From: Dipteris shenzhenensis
Lineage: Eukaryota; Polypodiophyta; Polypodiopsida; Gleicheniales
NCBI GenBank assembly: GCA_047967505.1
Contig: CM106539.1
DNA length: 64,000 nt
Direction: 5' to 3' (one strand)
Positions 22,101-33,066 of this stretch are shown here, piece by piece (the stretch's first letter is position 1; the number at the start of each line of letters is the position of its first letter). Made by a program: the position numbers and the translations under genes. Under the pieces are notes generated by a model. It had not been told where the DNA came from. It worked only from the letters and a program-made list of their open reading frames with translations, and made no database searches.

Positions 22101-22120
22101 TAGAATAATAAAGAAGGGAG

Positions 22121-22295
22121 ACCTCATGCTTACAATACTTATGCTAGGGAAGTATAAGGCCAAAAATATGGACGTGTACATGGCTTATGAGAGGAGTGCG
22201 GGTCTTTGATATTTCCAAAGCTCCTAGACACCAATGACATTTTGGTCAGGGGAATCTTGATGTGAACCATGCATGACTACCGAGGATATGGAGAG
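22121..22295 (+). pseudogene. CACTA 2 TNP2, piece 5' of the copia insertion
   Basis: In changing frames the sequence reads LMLTILMLGKYKAKNMDVYM, then MRGVRVFDISKAP and, after another shift, LVRGIL with MHDYRGYGE at the insertion point. This corresponds to the TNP2 segment with the pattern LLIPGP-K-K-DVYLQPL...GV-TYD-S...ALLWTINDFPAYG. The reading continues at 39280 with C-T-G and the exon beginning at 39380. The few frame breaks show decay. The region left of 22121 shows no further TNP2 similarity that I can recognise. Confidence 0.65.
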
Positions 22296-23031
22296 TGTAA
22301 GAAAATAATACAATGTTTATGCTCAACAGATAACAGGATCTTGTATGCAAGAGAGAAAACAAGATAGTATGGAGAATCAAAAATTTGATTATTGTAGAGC
22401 TGATACAATAGATGGCGCTACCTCCCAACCGTGCGCTCCTATGAAAGAAGCTTCGATGGCATGCTGGAAACAGTAGAAGATGGAGGTTGGTGGATGCTAA
22501 GGGATCAGGATTGTTGTAGCCAGTGATGAAATGGGCTTCACAGGCTTGCTCTTATATAGCCACTAGTCATAGTCGGTTAGGCTCAATTGGGTGATCGACC
22601 CAGTCTGCCCAAAACAGTCGATTGGGGGTCAGTCCCGAAATAGGCCACCGACCACATGATAGAACCGGTGCGCAAAACAGAGCAGCTGACCTATGGTCAC
22701 CATTCGGCCTAGAGCCATCTAGGATCATTTGAGGCTCCAAACGGGCCTCGTAACCCGAGAGTGGGCTGCCTCAGAAAATGCTCCATCTACCCTCAGTGCA
22801 GTCAGTCAAGAGATGCCTTCCCACACTTGCATGTAGCCTAGTTGGTGGTGTGCGAACTCTATCTAAAGCTGTCTAGCCATCAAGCCACAATGTGGCCCCC
22901 ATCTGGTGTCCAAACCAGGACCTATCGGATAACCAAGCTACTCAAATGCCTTCTCCTCATATGGGGGGCTTACAAGTAGAGTTAGCTGGTTCCCGCATAG
23001 TTACACGAGAGTGGAGCATTGATATCTAACA
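22296..23031 (-). repeat. Copia B 3' LTR (left copy)
   Basis: 736 bp. It starts TGTAAGAAAATAAT and ends GATATCTAACA on the plus strand, so in element orientation it runs TGTTAGATATC to TTACA. It is followed on the plus strand by CCCCCCCTC, the complement of a purine tract. It is near-identical in layout to the right copy, with roughly 7% substitutions by eye in the first 390 bases, mostly transitions. Confidence 0.95.
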
Positions 23032-23040
23032 CCCCCCCTC
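23032..23040 (-). promoter_or_regulatory. Copia B polypurine tract
   Basis: Plus strand CCCCCCCTC (minus GAGGGGGGG), directly internal to the 3' LTR, the expected plus-strand priming site. Confidence 0.85.
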
Positions 23041-23061
23041 AATGTCCACCTGCAAGTGAAC

Positions 23062-23653
23062 TTAATTTTTCGGCCCAATGTCAAGTCGATGAAGATGCCT
23101 CTCCAGCAAGTCTCTTCCAAGAGCCTTCGTGAAGATGTCCGTAGCATTCTTTGTAGTCGAACAGTACACCAAGTTGACCTCTCCATCCATGATGAGCTCG
23201 CGTACAAAGTGATATTGAATCTCAATGTGTTTTGTGTGAGCGTGGAACACTGGGTTCTTTGCAATTGCCATGCAACTGTGGTTGTCACATGATAACTGTG
23301 TAGGCTTGTTCTGCACTACACCCATGTCACCCAAAATCCTCCTCAACCACACTGCCTCGCAAGAAGCAAAGCATGCAGATTTGTACTCGGCCTCGGTAGA
23401 AGAAAGAGAAACTGTGGGTTGCTTCTTGTTGACCCATGACACAACTCTAGATCCAAGTGAGAAACAGTACCCTGTCACTGATCTCCTGCTATCCACGTCT
23501 CCTACCCAATCCGAGTCACAGAATCCGGTCAAGATGTTGCCCTTGGTATAGATGATGCCATAGTCAAGTGTGCCTTTGATGTATTTCAACACCCGCATCC
23601 CTACCCTCCAATGGTTCTCTCGGGGCTTATTGGAAAACCTACTTAGTACACCA
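23062..23653 (-). pseudogene. Copia B RNase H
   Basis: Minus strand, open for 178 codons (23598-23062). GFCDSDWVGDVDSRRSVTGY carries the first catalytic Asp, VSLSSTEAEYKSACFASCEA the Glu, LSCDNHSCMAIAKNP the next Asp and HTKHIEIQYHFVRE the C-terminal box. It ends HLHRLDIGPKN-stop, 22 bases before the polypurine tract. The domain looks intact. It is separated from its RT by 5.6 kb of copia A. Confidence 0.9.
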
Positions 23654-24002
23654 TGTTGAGATATCGAGCTCCACTTGTGATATGCCAGGGTGACCGTTGT
23701 GCATTTATGTCACCGACTTGTTAGCTGCAGATGCGGTTGGTACACCGCCCATGAATAATAGCTGGATGACATCTATCCTTATGTACTCTAGTTCGTGGCT
23801 CAGTTAGTATGCCACCTTAGTTAGATGAGTTTGGTTTGAGACCCACATATATGGTTCTTCTATTTCTTTGTACTAGAGTTCTTTTGGCTTTCACAACTAA
23901 GAAGAAAATTGTTTTCAGCCTCCACCTTTGTGTGTATTCCCCCATTGTGTATGTGAGAAAGCCACAAGTGAGACTCCTTCCTTCTCTCCCACTATCTTCA
24001 CA
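23654..24002 (+). repeat. Copia A 5' LTR
   Basis: 349 bp, TGTTGAGATATCGAGCTCCA to CTATCTTCACA. The primer site abuts it. Confidence 0.95.
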
Positions 24003-24014
24003 TGGTATCAGAGC
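24003..24014 (+). promoter_or_regulatory. Copia A primer binding site
   Basis: TGGTATCAGAGC, complementary to the initiator tRNA-Met 3' end, immediately after the 5' LTR. Confidence 0.95.
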
Positions 24015-24525
24015 CTGGTTCATGGTAAGGATCTCAAGAAAGCAAACCAATTTCGCGGTGTCCTGGTAAGAGGACCAGTGTTGCTTTCCTTTTTCGAGTT
24101 TGGGAGCAAATCTCTGCAGGTAGCACAGTCGAAAAGTGCAAGAGTGCATTGTCTCAGATTGAGACACCCTTCGTGGTGTGGCGAGAGGAAAATATATGCT
24201 GTGGCCATAGGCAAAGCCCTCAATGACTTAATTTTTCTGATTCGAGGCCATTTCAGGGCCCGTTTTGGAGGCAGAAGTTCTCTGCAAGCACTGAGAAAAA
24301 GGCCTTGTTTTCAGGTCGGTGAAAAGTTGTTGTAGAAATTGCATCGTATGCTTGTGTGCAGAGATATTGGGAGTTACAGAATCATCCTTACTACCTGTTG
24401 ATGCAAAATCGTCACTAGGAAGTGACTGTGTGGTCAAATACCACTTTCTTCAGTTTTGCAGATATGCCCTTGTGAGGCAGAAGCTGTGTTTTTTGCAGTG
24501 ACAGAATATTTTGCAGTGTTCTGTA
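24015..24525 (+). other. Copia A leader
   Basis: About 510 bp between primer site and gag. No domain is recognisable in its short frames. It is expected to hold packaging signals, none of which I can point to. Confidence 0.6.
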
Positions 24526-25405
24526 ATGGCATCTGATTCTCTTTCACAGATTGTCATTGAAAAGCTTGACAAGAACAACTTCTAAGCATGGAAGTTTAGA
24601 ATGACAAATTTCCTTATGGGAAAAGGCTATTGGGAGTTCATTACAGGTAATGAAGAAGAACCAGTTCTTCCTAATGTTCCCAATCAACAGGAAATGCATG
24701 CATTTAAAGGATGGCATGAGAGAGCCAGAAAAGTTATGTACTGGCTGTCTATCAGTATTTCAGATTCTATGATTGTGCATATTCAGGATGCAAGTACGCC
24801 AAAGGAGGCATGGGATACTTTGGCAAAAATGTGCAGCACAAATACGCAAGCTAGGAAAATGCAGCTCAAGCAGGAGTTGCACAATGTGTAGAGAGAAAAT
24901 ATGAGCATCAATGACTACTACATGAAGGTGAAGAAAATTGCAGATGCACTTGCTTCCATTGGGTCGCCAGTGGAAGATGATGATTTAGTTTCTGTGACCT
25001 TGAATGGACTAGGAAAGGATTATGCATAGTTCCGGACATCCATTGCCATCTGTGAAAAATTTCGTGACTTTGAGGAGTTGTTTGCTCTTCTAATTTCTGA
25101 AGAGCAGAGAAATGGTGGTGCATCTTCTTTAGGAGGAACTTCAAAAGAAACTGTCTTTTGTCAAATGCTGGAAGAGGTAGAGGCAGAGGTAGATCAGGCC
25201 GATCTAGAGGCCATGGTAGAAATCAGAATATGCAGCAAACTCAAGAAAACCAGTCCTATGGAGGAGGACGTGGTAACTCTAGAGGCAGGCGGAGCCAAAG
25301 AGGTCATGGTGGATGGCAGAGAGGCCAAAATGCAAACAGCAATGTTGAATGCTACTACTATGGTAAAATGGGTCATATGGCTAAAGACTGCTACAAAAAG
25401 TAGAA
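24526..25405 (+). pseudogene. Copia A gag, zinc knuckle Cys lost
   Basis: ATG 24526 opens MASDSLSQIVIEKLDKNNF, a stop at a likely Tyr codon, then AWKFRMTNFLMGKGYWEFI (copia gag start). The core continues with STPKEAWDTLAKMCSTNTQA, a stop near 24890, and MSINDYYMKVKKIADALASI. A shift near 25160 moves into a Gly/Arg-rich basic stretch (AGRGRGRGRSGRSRGHGRNQ). The zinc knuckle reads CYYYGKMGHMAKDC, with the second Cys replaced by Tyr. The open frame ends at 25403, just after the knuckle. Confidence 0.9.
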
Positions 25406-26230
25406 TGACATTATGAATGGAAAATTGCAGCAAGGCAATTATGCATCTTCTAGTAGACAAGGTGATGACAGAAATGAGCAGCTATTTATGGTGCAGCACA
25501 TGACCAATTCTGTGACAAATGTAGAAGAAATAAATGATGTGTGGTATGTTGACTCAAGTGCATCAAACCACAATGACAGGTCATGCAGAATGGATGCACG
25601 ATGCAAGGAAAATGGATAGACCAAGATTTGTGGAGACTGGTGATGATACTGTACATCCTATTGTGCAGATTGGTAAAATTCCTTTGTCTATGCAAGATGG
25701 GAAAAAGAAATACCTGTCTGATGTATTTCATGTCTTGAATATCACCATGAACCTGGTTTCTATTGGTCAAATGGTTGAGCAGGGCTTGCAGGTCAGATTT
25801 AATCCTCATGGATGCTTTGTTGAGGATATGAAAAATAACGATCGCTTGATAGCAAAAGGAAAGAAGAAGGGCAAGATGTTTACATTGGATGCGGACATGC
25901 CTAAATTGAGTGCAGCAATGTTTGCACATGGGACCGATGTAGTTGCAAATATTGATATCTGGCATAAACGCATTGTGGTCATGTTAATGTACAACGACTT
26001 AAATCAATGCAGGCCCAAAACATTGTTGCAGGATTGCCTAAATTCAAGGTTGCAGAAATGCATAAGGTATGTGAAGCCTGTCAATTTGGAAAACAGGCAA
26101 GGAAACCATTTCCTAGACATGTTCAAGAGAGTAAGAAGCCATTGGAATTAATCCACTCTGATGTGTGGACTACTAAAGCTACATCTATTGGAGGCTGTCA
26201 TTACTGTCACTTTTATTGATGACTACAATA
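25406..26230 (+). pseudogene. Copia A protease and integrase zinc domain
   Basis: The protease site reads WYVDSSASNHNDRS, where the family has D-S-G-A-S; the Gly is Ser (GGT to AGT). A shift follows within a few codons. The GAG-pre-integrase segment runs YLSDVFHVLNITMNLVSIGQ, then FVEDMKNNDRLIAKGKKKGK. The HHCC zinc domain spans a frame break: IWHKR...GHVNVQRLKSM-type sequence, then HKVCEACQFGKQARKPFP. The core starts LELIHSDVWTTKATSIGG. Three frames are needed to read the region. Confidence 0.85.
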
Positions 26231-27130
26231 GAAAAGTTTGGGTGCATTTTATGAAAAAGAAAAGTGAAGTGTTTGGGCATTTCAAAGCTTTTAAAGCTAT
26301 GGTTGAAAAAGAAACAGGCTTGCAAATAGAATGCCTAAGGTCAGATGGAGGGGGAGAGTACCTCTCAAATGAGTTTGCAAGGTTCCTGTAGGAGCATGGC
26401 ATAAAGCAACAATATTCATGCAGTGATACCCCACAGCAAAATGGACTTGCAGAAAGGAAAAATAGGCATATTGGAGAGGTACCTCGGGCCATGCTAAATG
26501 AAAAAGACCTACCAAATTATTATTGGGCTGAAGCAGTTGCTATAGCAGTTTACATAATGAACAGGACTCCCACTATAGCAATACATGGCATGATGTCAGA
26601 GGAGATGTATACTGGTAGGAAACCAGATATTTCTCATTTGAAAATTTTTGGTTGCATTGCCTATGTTCATGTGCCAGATGAGTTGAGGTCCAAGTTGGAT
26701 CCAAAAGCTGAGAAGTGCATCTTTATTGGTTATTCTCTATAGCAGAAAGGGTATAGATGCTATAACCCTTCTACTCATAAGTTTACAGTGAGCAGAGATG
26801 TTGTTTTTTATGAGATGAGCAGCTGGTATAAACCAGTAAATGTGATTGATGATGTAGATGCACAAAATGGTAGTGCTACACAGAATTCACAGCAGCAATC
26901 ACAAAATATTAGTGGACCTACAGTGTCCTCTACCAGTGGTTCACATACTTCGCCATGGACAGGCAGATTGAGATCAGGAGAATCTCCTCAAAGCAATGTA
27001 GATAGTGGTATGCAGGTATCACGAAAAGGAAAAGAGAAGGTAGATCAACCCATATTTGATGTGAATGCAGGTCACTCTTATGTGGATGGGATGGTGAATC
27101 CAGTGGCTCAGAAGAGAGTATTGATGATGA
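26161..27130 (+). pseudogene. Copia A integrase core and linker
   Basis: Core: VTFIDDYNRKVWVHFMKKKS, LQIECLRSDGGGEYLSNEFA (second catalytic Asp), a stop at 26390, then YSCSDTPQQNGLAERKNRHI (Glu) and YWAEAVAIAVYIMNRTPTIA. The C-terminal part reads HLKIFGCIAYVHVPDELRSK, KCIFIGYSL, a stop, and YNPSTHKFTVSRDVVFYEMS. A Ser/Gln-rich linker extends to about 27130, then a frame change. The catalytic D and E residues are retained; three interruptions inactivate it. Confidence 0.85.
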
Positions 27131-27131
27131 G

Positions 27132-28897
27132 TTGGGTATTCCTTCTATTGTTACACCTGGAGTAAGGAAGACCAGGGATGTTTTCAGAGCACTTGGAAGT
27201 GAGCCTATTTTGCATAGGTCTACTAGAGCTAGGTATCCTGTGGATAGGTTGAAATATGATGGATTTACAGCCATTCACTATACCTATATGGTCAAAGTGA
27301 TACAGGAAGCAGAACCCACTTCCTTTGAGCAAGCCATGGGAAAAGAAAAATGGGAGAAAGCCATGGATGAAGAAATGGATGCCTTGGAAGCAAATGCTAC
27401 ATGGGAATTGGTGCCTTTGCCTAAAGACAAGAATGCAATCGGTTGTAAGTGGGTTTATAAGATGAAGCACAATGCATATGGTTCTGTGAACAGATACAAG
27501 GCAAGATTAGTTGTCAAGGGGTATGCAGAGACATATGGCATTGATTCTGAAGAAACATTTATTTCGGTTGCAAGGATGGCAATTGTAAGAGCAGTCATTG
27601 CTATGGCTGCATCAAAGGGATGATCTTTACATCAGATGGATGTAAAGAATGCCTTCTTGCATGGTGATTTGCAAGAAGAGGTCTTTATGGAGCAGCCACC
27701 AGGTTATCTTCATGCTATTCATCCTGAGTTTGTTTGTAGGTTGAAGAAAGCCTTGTATGGCTTGAAGCAAGCACCTAGAGCATGGTCTGACAAGATAGGA
27801 CAATATCTTGTCACTATTGGCTTTTAGATTTCCAAGGCAGATTTCTCACTTTATGTGAGAAAAACAGAGAAAGGTATTATGTTGCTTGTCATTTATGTTG
27901 ATGATTTGATCATCACAGGTGATAGTGATGAAGATATCCTTCATGTGAAAATGCTATTGAAGCAGAAGTTTGAGATGAAGGATTTGGGAGAGCTGCGTTA
28001 TTTCTTGGGCATTGAAGTGATTAGATCACCAAGTGGGATATGGCTCTTGCAGAGGCAGTATGGATTGGACATGCTGTCCAAATATGGGATGATAGGCTGT
28101 AAGCCTATTTCAGTTCCTTTGGAGCAGAATGTGAAGCTGAGCATAGATGCAGGTGAGCTTCTAGAAGACCCTACTATGTACAGACGCATAGTAGGAAGTT
28201 TGATTTATATGACTATTACCAGGCCAGATTTGAGCTATGCTATTGGATTGGTAAGTCAGTTTATGCAGGCTCCAAGGAAACCGCATTTGGATGTGGCTAG
28301 ATGCATAATCAGGTATGTGAAGTCCACATTACAGTATGGACTATTTTATGAGGCTGGGGTTCAGATACCTTTGCATGGATACACTGATGCTGATTGGGCT
28401 GGTAGTATTTCTGATAGACGATCTACCAGTGGATATGTGTTCTCTTTTGGGAGTGCTGCAGTCACTTGGAGCAGCAAGAAACAACCTACAGTTGCCTTGT
28501 CGAGCACAGAGGCTAAGTACAGGGGTGTAGCAATGACTGCATGTGAGGTAGCTTGGTTGCATAAGCTACTTTATGATATGCATCAGTCTACAGATGGGCC
28601 AGTTGTCATTTATTGTGACAACATGAGCAGTATACACTTGGTAAATAACCCAGTCTATCATGCTAGAACAAAGCACATTGAGGTGCATTATCACTATGTG
28701 TGGGAGAAGGTTTTACTAGGTCTTATTAATCTAGTTTATGTCAGCACAGAGGATCAGGTAGCTGACATATTCATGAAGGCATTGGGTGCAGAGAAGCTGC
28801 ACAAGTTCAGAGACCTGCTTGGTGTGCAGGAATTGGGATTGATCTCGAGGGGGAGTGTTGAGATATCGAGCTCCACTCGTGATATGCCAGGGTGACC
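27132..28897 (+). pseudogene. Copia A reverse transcriptase and RNase H
   Basis: RT blocks: CKWVYKMKHNAYGSVNRYKA, LVVKGYAETYGIDSEETF, a TGA at 27621, [40 protein letters not shown], a stop at 27825, then LLVIYVDDLIITGDSDEDIL with intact YVDD. From 27855 the frame is open for 346 codons through LVGSLIYMT-type sequence and RNase H: YTDADWAGSISDRRSTSGY, VALSSTEAKYRGVAMTACEV, YCDNMSSIHLVNNPVYHART and KHIEVHYHYVWEKV. The C-terminus ends at 28895, inside the LTR start. Only two stops separate this domain pair from being open. Confidence 0.9.
28843..28855 (+). promoter_or_regulatory. Copia A polypurine tract
   Basis: TCGAGGGGGAG-type purine run ending exactly where the 3' LTR starts. Confidence 0.85.
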
Positions 28898-29207
28898 GTT
28901 GTGCATTTATGTCACCGACTTGTTAACTGCAGATGCGGTTGGTACACCGCCCATGAATACTAGCTAGATGACAGCTATCCTTATGTACTCTAGTTCATGG
29001 CTCAGTTAGTATGCCACCTTAGTTAGCTGAGTTTGGTTTGAGACCCACATATAGGGTTCTTCTATTTCTTTGTACTAGAGTTCTTTTGGCTTTCACAACT
29101 AAGAAGAGGAAAACTGTTTTCAGCCTCCACCTTTGTGTGTATTCCCCCATTCTGTATGTGAGAAAGCCGCAAGTGAGACTCCTTTCTTCTCTCCCACTAT
29201 CTTCACA
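28856..29207 (+). repeat. Copia A 3' LTR
   Basis: 352 bp, same ends as the 5' copy, preceded by a polypurine tract and followed by CACCA. Confidence 0.95.
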
Positions 29208-29212
29208 CACCA

Positions 29213-30174
29213 GTCGCAAAACTGATGGCCGGCTGTGTGTTACACAGATAAATCAAGCTGCCCACAAGCCTTTTGTACTTCGCTTCGTCCATCAGTGGTG
29301 ATGAATCCTCGTTTGAGAGCTTCGCGTCAACCTCCGTAGGGGTACCAACTGTCTTGCACTTAGCCATGCCAAATGCCTTCATTATCTCTCCAGCATACTT
29401 TAGCTATGAAATGAAGATCTGTTTCGGCTCCTGCCAAACTTCAATCCCCAAATAGAAATGCATCAGTTCGAGGTTTGTCATTTCAAACTCTCTTCCTAGC
29501 AAATGCTTCATCTGCAAGATCTTCTCTTCATGGTTCCTTGTTATGACAAGGTTGTCCACATAAAGGACCACGCTCATACACCTGCCTCCTTCTCTGAAGA
29601 TATACAAATTTGCATCAAATGGGCTCCTCTTGAACCCGTTTTGCAGAAAGTAGGCATTAATTCATTGGTACCACACTCGTGGGGCCTGTTTCAGCCCATA
29701 AAGTGCCTTCTTCAATTTGTAGACTTTACCTTCTAAACCGAGGATATCAAAACCTGGTGGTTGTTCCATGTATACCTCCTCCTTGAGATCTCCATTCAGA
29801 AAGGTGGATTTCACATCCATCTGAAACACGGGCCAACTTCCTTGGGTAGCTAAAGCCAAAACACTGCGAATTGTGGTTAGTCGAGCTGTGGGAGCAAAAG
29901 TATCTTGATAATCAAAACCATGTACTTGTGCAAATCCTTTTGCCACGAGCCGAGCCTTGTAGTTATCCAACGTGCCATCGGACTTGTACTTGGTCTTGTA
30001 CACCCACTTGGTTTCGATTACCTTCTTGCATTTTGGTGATCGATCCACAAGGTCCCAAGTGTGGTTCTTCATTATGGAGCCATACTCCGATTGCATACCC
30101 TCCATCCACCTATCATCGCCCTGTGCTTCTTCAAGACACTTGGGTTCATCAGCATGGATCACTTTTGTCATCAA
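29213..30174 (-). pseudogene. Copia B reverse transcriptase, YVDN active site
   Basis: Minus strand. TKWVYKTKYKSDGTLDNYKA, LVAKGFAQVHGFDYQDTFAP, FQMDVKSTFLNGDLKEEVYM and [13 protein letters not shown] are standard copia RT blocks. The catalytic box reads LYVDNLVIT, so the second Asp of YVDD is Asn (GAC to AAC), a loss-of-function change. The C-terminal part runs to LVGSLIYLCNTQPAISFATG and is cut by copia A at the CACCA target site. It resumes at 23653 with VLSRFSNKPRENHW. Stops occur after WYQ and within the thumb. Confidence 0.9.
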
Positions 30175-30186
30175 AGCATAGTTGAC

Positions 30187-31506
30187 TCAGTATTCTTGCA
30201 CCCTTCTTTGCTCCTCTAATATCTTGGACCGGCGGTGTTTGGATGGTTCCTCCTCAATGGTTGGAGGTTCTCTGCCATCCAAAAGCTGCTTTACCCACTT
30301 CGGGAATGGTCGTTGCTGTTGAGGTTTTGCAGGCTCTTCCTCATCTTCTTTGTCTTGAATCCTCCCAAGCACCGTTGGGGGAGTTTGGTCTACTATTGGT
30401 GGCAGTACTCTATGGATATCCTGGTCCTGGTTGTCTAGGAAGGAAGCATCCTCCTCCAATTCATGCGGCTGTTTTGAGAAGACCACATCGCGACTTACAA
30501 TTACCTTCTTGGTAACAGGGTTATAGAGATGGTAACCCTTCACCTCTTCACTGTAGCCCAAGAAAATACACTTCCGGCTCTTCGGTTCCCATTTGGCCCT
30601 GGTAGCATCAGGGACATGCACAAAACAGTCACATCCAAAAACTCAAAAATGTGCAGCTGAAGGTTTCTTACCAGAAAAGGCTTGCAGTGGAGTCATCTCG
30701 TTCACAGCCTTCGTGTAGCTACGATTCAGGATGTAAACTACTATGTTACATGCTTCAGCCCAAAAAATCTTTGGCAAATCTTTCCCTTTCATCATACTCC
30801 GGCCCATTTTGCAGATGACATGCATCTTGCATTCTACTACTTCATTTTGCTGTGATGTATGTGGTGGGGGTTTCTGCCTCTCGATTCTGTGACTTTTGTA
30901 GTAACTTTTGAATTTAGTTGATGTGAACTCTCCACCTCTGTCTAATTTCAGCTTCTTTACTTCCTCCCCTTTTCTTTCTCAACCATTACATGCCATTCCT
31001 TGAACCTACTAAAAGCCTCGTCTCTAGTCTTCAGGAAGTATATCCATATCCTTCTACTGTAGTCATCGATCCAAAGCTTCCGTCTCCATCTTTCTGCAGA
31101 GGTCCGTAAGTACAAGCTCTAGAGGAGCCTTTGCCCAGCTGGCCTCTTTAGGAAAGGGGTGCCGATGCTGCTTGCCCATCATGCAAGCTTCACATACATC
31201 GGGCAGATGTGAAATTTTTGGTAGGTCTGCAATCATTCCACTGTTATGCATCTCCTTCAAAGAACTAAGGTTTAGATGACCAAACCTCTCATGCCATAGC
31301 TTAGTGTTCTTCACATCCGCTCGAGCACTGAAAGTTGAGAGTTCATAAATGTTGTTGTGCCATGTACCTTTACCAACGACCTTTCCTTGAAGATCCAGGA
31401 TCTGTGCACCATTCTTATCGAATTGAACTTTAAGGTCCCGATCTGTGATCGTAGAAATGGACAACAAGTTTCTCTTGATATCTAGCACATAAAGAACATC
31501 GGACAA
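30187..31506 (-). pseudogene. Copia B integrase and linker
   Basis: Minus strand. 31506-31063 carries VLYVLDIKRNLLSISTITDR, then WHERFGHLNLSSLKEM and CEACMMGKQHRHPF (HHCC zinc domain), then LELVLTDL (core start). In other frames the core continues as YSRRIWIYFLKTRDEAFSRF, LDRGGEFTS and HTSQQNEVVE (normally Q-NG-AE with the catalytic Glu), and ILNRSYTKAVNEMTPLQAFS. The C-terminal part reads KWEPKSRKCIFLGYSEEVKG, then YHLYNPVTKKVIVSRDVVF, the usual copia boundary, and a Pro/Glu-rich linker to 30187. At least three frame breaks. Confidence 0.85.
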
Positions 31507-31511
31507 CTGTT

Positions 31512-31740
31512 TTACAACTCCATCTGACTTGAGAGCAATTGTACCTTTTCCTTTTGCTGGACATTTTGCATCATTGCCAACTGCTCGCCAACTGCTACTA
31601 GGATGTCATTCCCTACCGGCTGTAGAGAGGTATACCAATCCTTCCGACTCGTCATGTGGCATGATGCACCACTATCAATGATCCAAGGTTCATCCACAGG
31701 TACATGAACTGCCTCCGTGCAAATCTCCTCAATTGCTACA
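31512..31740 (-). pseudogene. Copia B aspartic protease
   Basis: Minus strand. WIIDSGASCHMTSRKDWYTS carries the intact D-S-G-A-S active site of copia proteases. The domain sits between the gag zinc knuckle and the GAG-pre-integrase segment, as expected. A shift near 31560 breaks the C-terminal half. The active site is intact although the polyprotein is broken. Confidence 0.8.
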
Positions 31741-31806
31741 AATAGCTCTATTGGTGCTGCCTGTGCGTTGTTGCTGGACTCTTTCTTTACTCCGTTCTTC
31801 TCATCT

Positions 31807-32604
31807 GCAATCTTCTTTCAGCACTCATTCTGCTTGTGCCCTACCTTGTTGCAATAGAAGCACTTGATCTTCTTCTTTCTCTTTTTATCATCAGAAGAAG
31901 ATGGGTTACCAGAGTCCTTACCCTTACCTTTCTTTGATCCGGTTAAGAAAGCCGAATCTTCTCCAGTCCTCATCTTTTGACGCATCTTCTCCTCCAGAAG
32001 CATCACGCTGAAATCCTCAAAGTTGAGGGGCGGATTTTTGTTTTGTGTATTCAAGGCCATAACAAGACTGTCGTACTTTGGTGGGAGAATCCGTATGCAC
32101 CTTCGTGCTAGATTCTCACTGGTGATGGTGATGCCAATCATAGTCATCTGATCGCGTAGATTCTTCACCCTGGTGATGAACTTCTCTGCTGCTTCAGACT
32201 CAAACAACTTCTGGTTCGTGAGTTGAGTCTCCAGATTCTGAATCTGCATCTGATTTGTGGTCTTGTACTGATTTTTCAAGACCGGTCCATGCCTCCTCCA
32301 CTATGGTGACATGTTGAATTAACACCGTGATGGAATCACTAACACTACAGACAATAAAACACAACACATCTACATTCCTTCTTGTCCACTCGAGAATCTC
32401 ATCCGTAGTTGGTACTATCTGTTGTCCTGCATTGGCTGGATCCGGTCTTGCAACCGGCCTCACGTCCATCCCAGTAGCTGTGTCCCAAAGCTCGTATGCG
32501 CTTAGGATGGTCTTCATCTTGAACTTCCAGAGTGGATAGTTAGAGCCGTCCAACTTTCTACTTTCGTTGAACGGTGGGATTCGCAGTCTTGTAGGCTGGG
32601 CCAT
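31807..32604 (-). pseudogene. Copia B gag
   Basis: Minus strand, ATG at 32604, 58 bases inside the primer site. It opens with LDGSNYPLWKFKMKTILSAY, the copia gag start with the conserved Trp, and continues through a frame shift near 32270 (LETQLTNQKLFESEAAEKFI, LARRCIRILPPKYDSLVMAL). The zinc knuckle CFYCNKVGHKQNEC fits CX2CX4HX4C exactly. A stop follows the knuckle at 31815-31817. Decay is mild here: one frame shift and one stop. Confidence 0.9.
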
Positions 32605-32662
32605 CTCTCACAATCTGCTCACAAACAGAAACACACTACCAAATCTTCTTGCTAGAGTCCAG

Positions 32663-32674
32663 GCTCTGATACCA
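32663..32674 (-). promoter_or_regulatory. Copia B primer binding site (initiator tRNA-Met)
   Basis: Plus strand GCTCTGATACCA, so minus strand TGGTATCAGAGC, the classic plant copia primer site. It abuts the LTR end with no spacer and fixes element polarity. Confidence 0.95.
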
Positions 32675-33066
32675 TGTAAGAAAATAATACAACGTCTGTG
32701 CTCAACAGATAACAGGATCTTGTACGCAAGAGAGAAAACAAGATAGTATGGAGAATCAAAAATTTGATTACTGTAGAACTGATACAATAGATGGCGCTGC
32801 CTCCCAACCGTGCGCTCCTGTGAAAGAAGCTTCGATGGCATGCTGGAAACAGTAGAAGACGGAGGCTGGATGCTAAGGAATCAGGGTTGCTGTAGCCAGT
32901 GATGAAATGGGCTTCATGGGCTTGCTCTTATATAGCCACTTGTCATAGTCAGTTAGGCTCAATTGGGTGATCGACCCAGTCTGCCCAAAATGGTCGACTG
33001 GGGGTCAGTTCTGAAATAGGCCACCGACCACACGATAGAAGCGGTGCACAAAACAGAGCAACTAAC
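32675..33066 (-). repeat. Copia B 5' LTR, part 1
   Basis: Starts TGTAAGAAAATAATACAACG, directly after the primer site, and runs to the CTAAC target site used by copia C. It continues at 38938. Confidence 0.95.

Larger units (their letters stand above)
6455..22120 (+). mobile_element. Ty3/gypsy retrotransposon G2 with post-pol ORF; 3' LTR not found
   Basis: The element has a 5' LTR (6455-7810), a primer site at 7813, a leader containing an N gap, gag (from about 8791), pol (RT-RNase H-integrase, about 11674-14680) and an additional ORF after integrase. That ORF starts at 15053 and resumes after a nested CACTA element (16239-20679). The tRNA-Asp-type primer site, the INYFTKWVEAKAV integrase style and the extra 3' ORF point to the plant OTA (Athila/Tat/Ogre) group by family knowledge, not by a tree. 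No second copy of the LTR is seen. The right limit is placed near 22120, where CACTA TNP2-like sequence starts, so the 3' LTR appears to be deleted. Numerous stops show it is not autonomous. Confidence 0.75.
23654..29207 (+). mobile_element. Ty1/copia element A, nested in copia B
   Basis: LTRs 23654-24002 and 28856-29207, target duplication CACCA at 23649-23653 and 29208-29212, initiator-Met primer site, CT-CGAGGGGGAG polypurine tract, and all copia domains in order on the plus strand. LTRs differ at about a dozen sites plus a 3-base indel by eye, so it is the youngest of the three copia elements. Multiple stops and shifts prevent autonomy. Confidence 0.95.

Noticed and set aside
24015-24525. 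Frames in the copia A leader as a small host gene
   Set aside because: They lie between primer site and gag, have no domain, and fit an untranslated leader.
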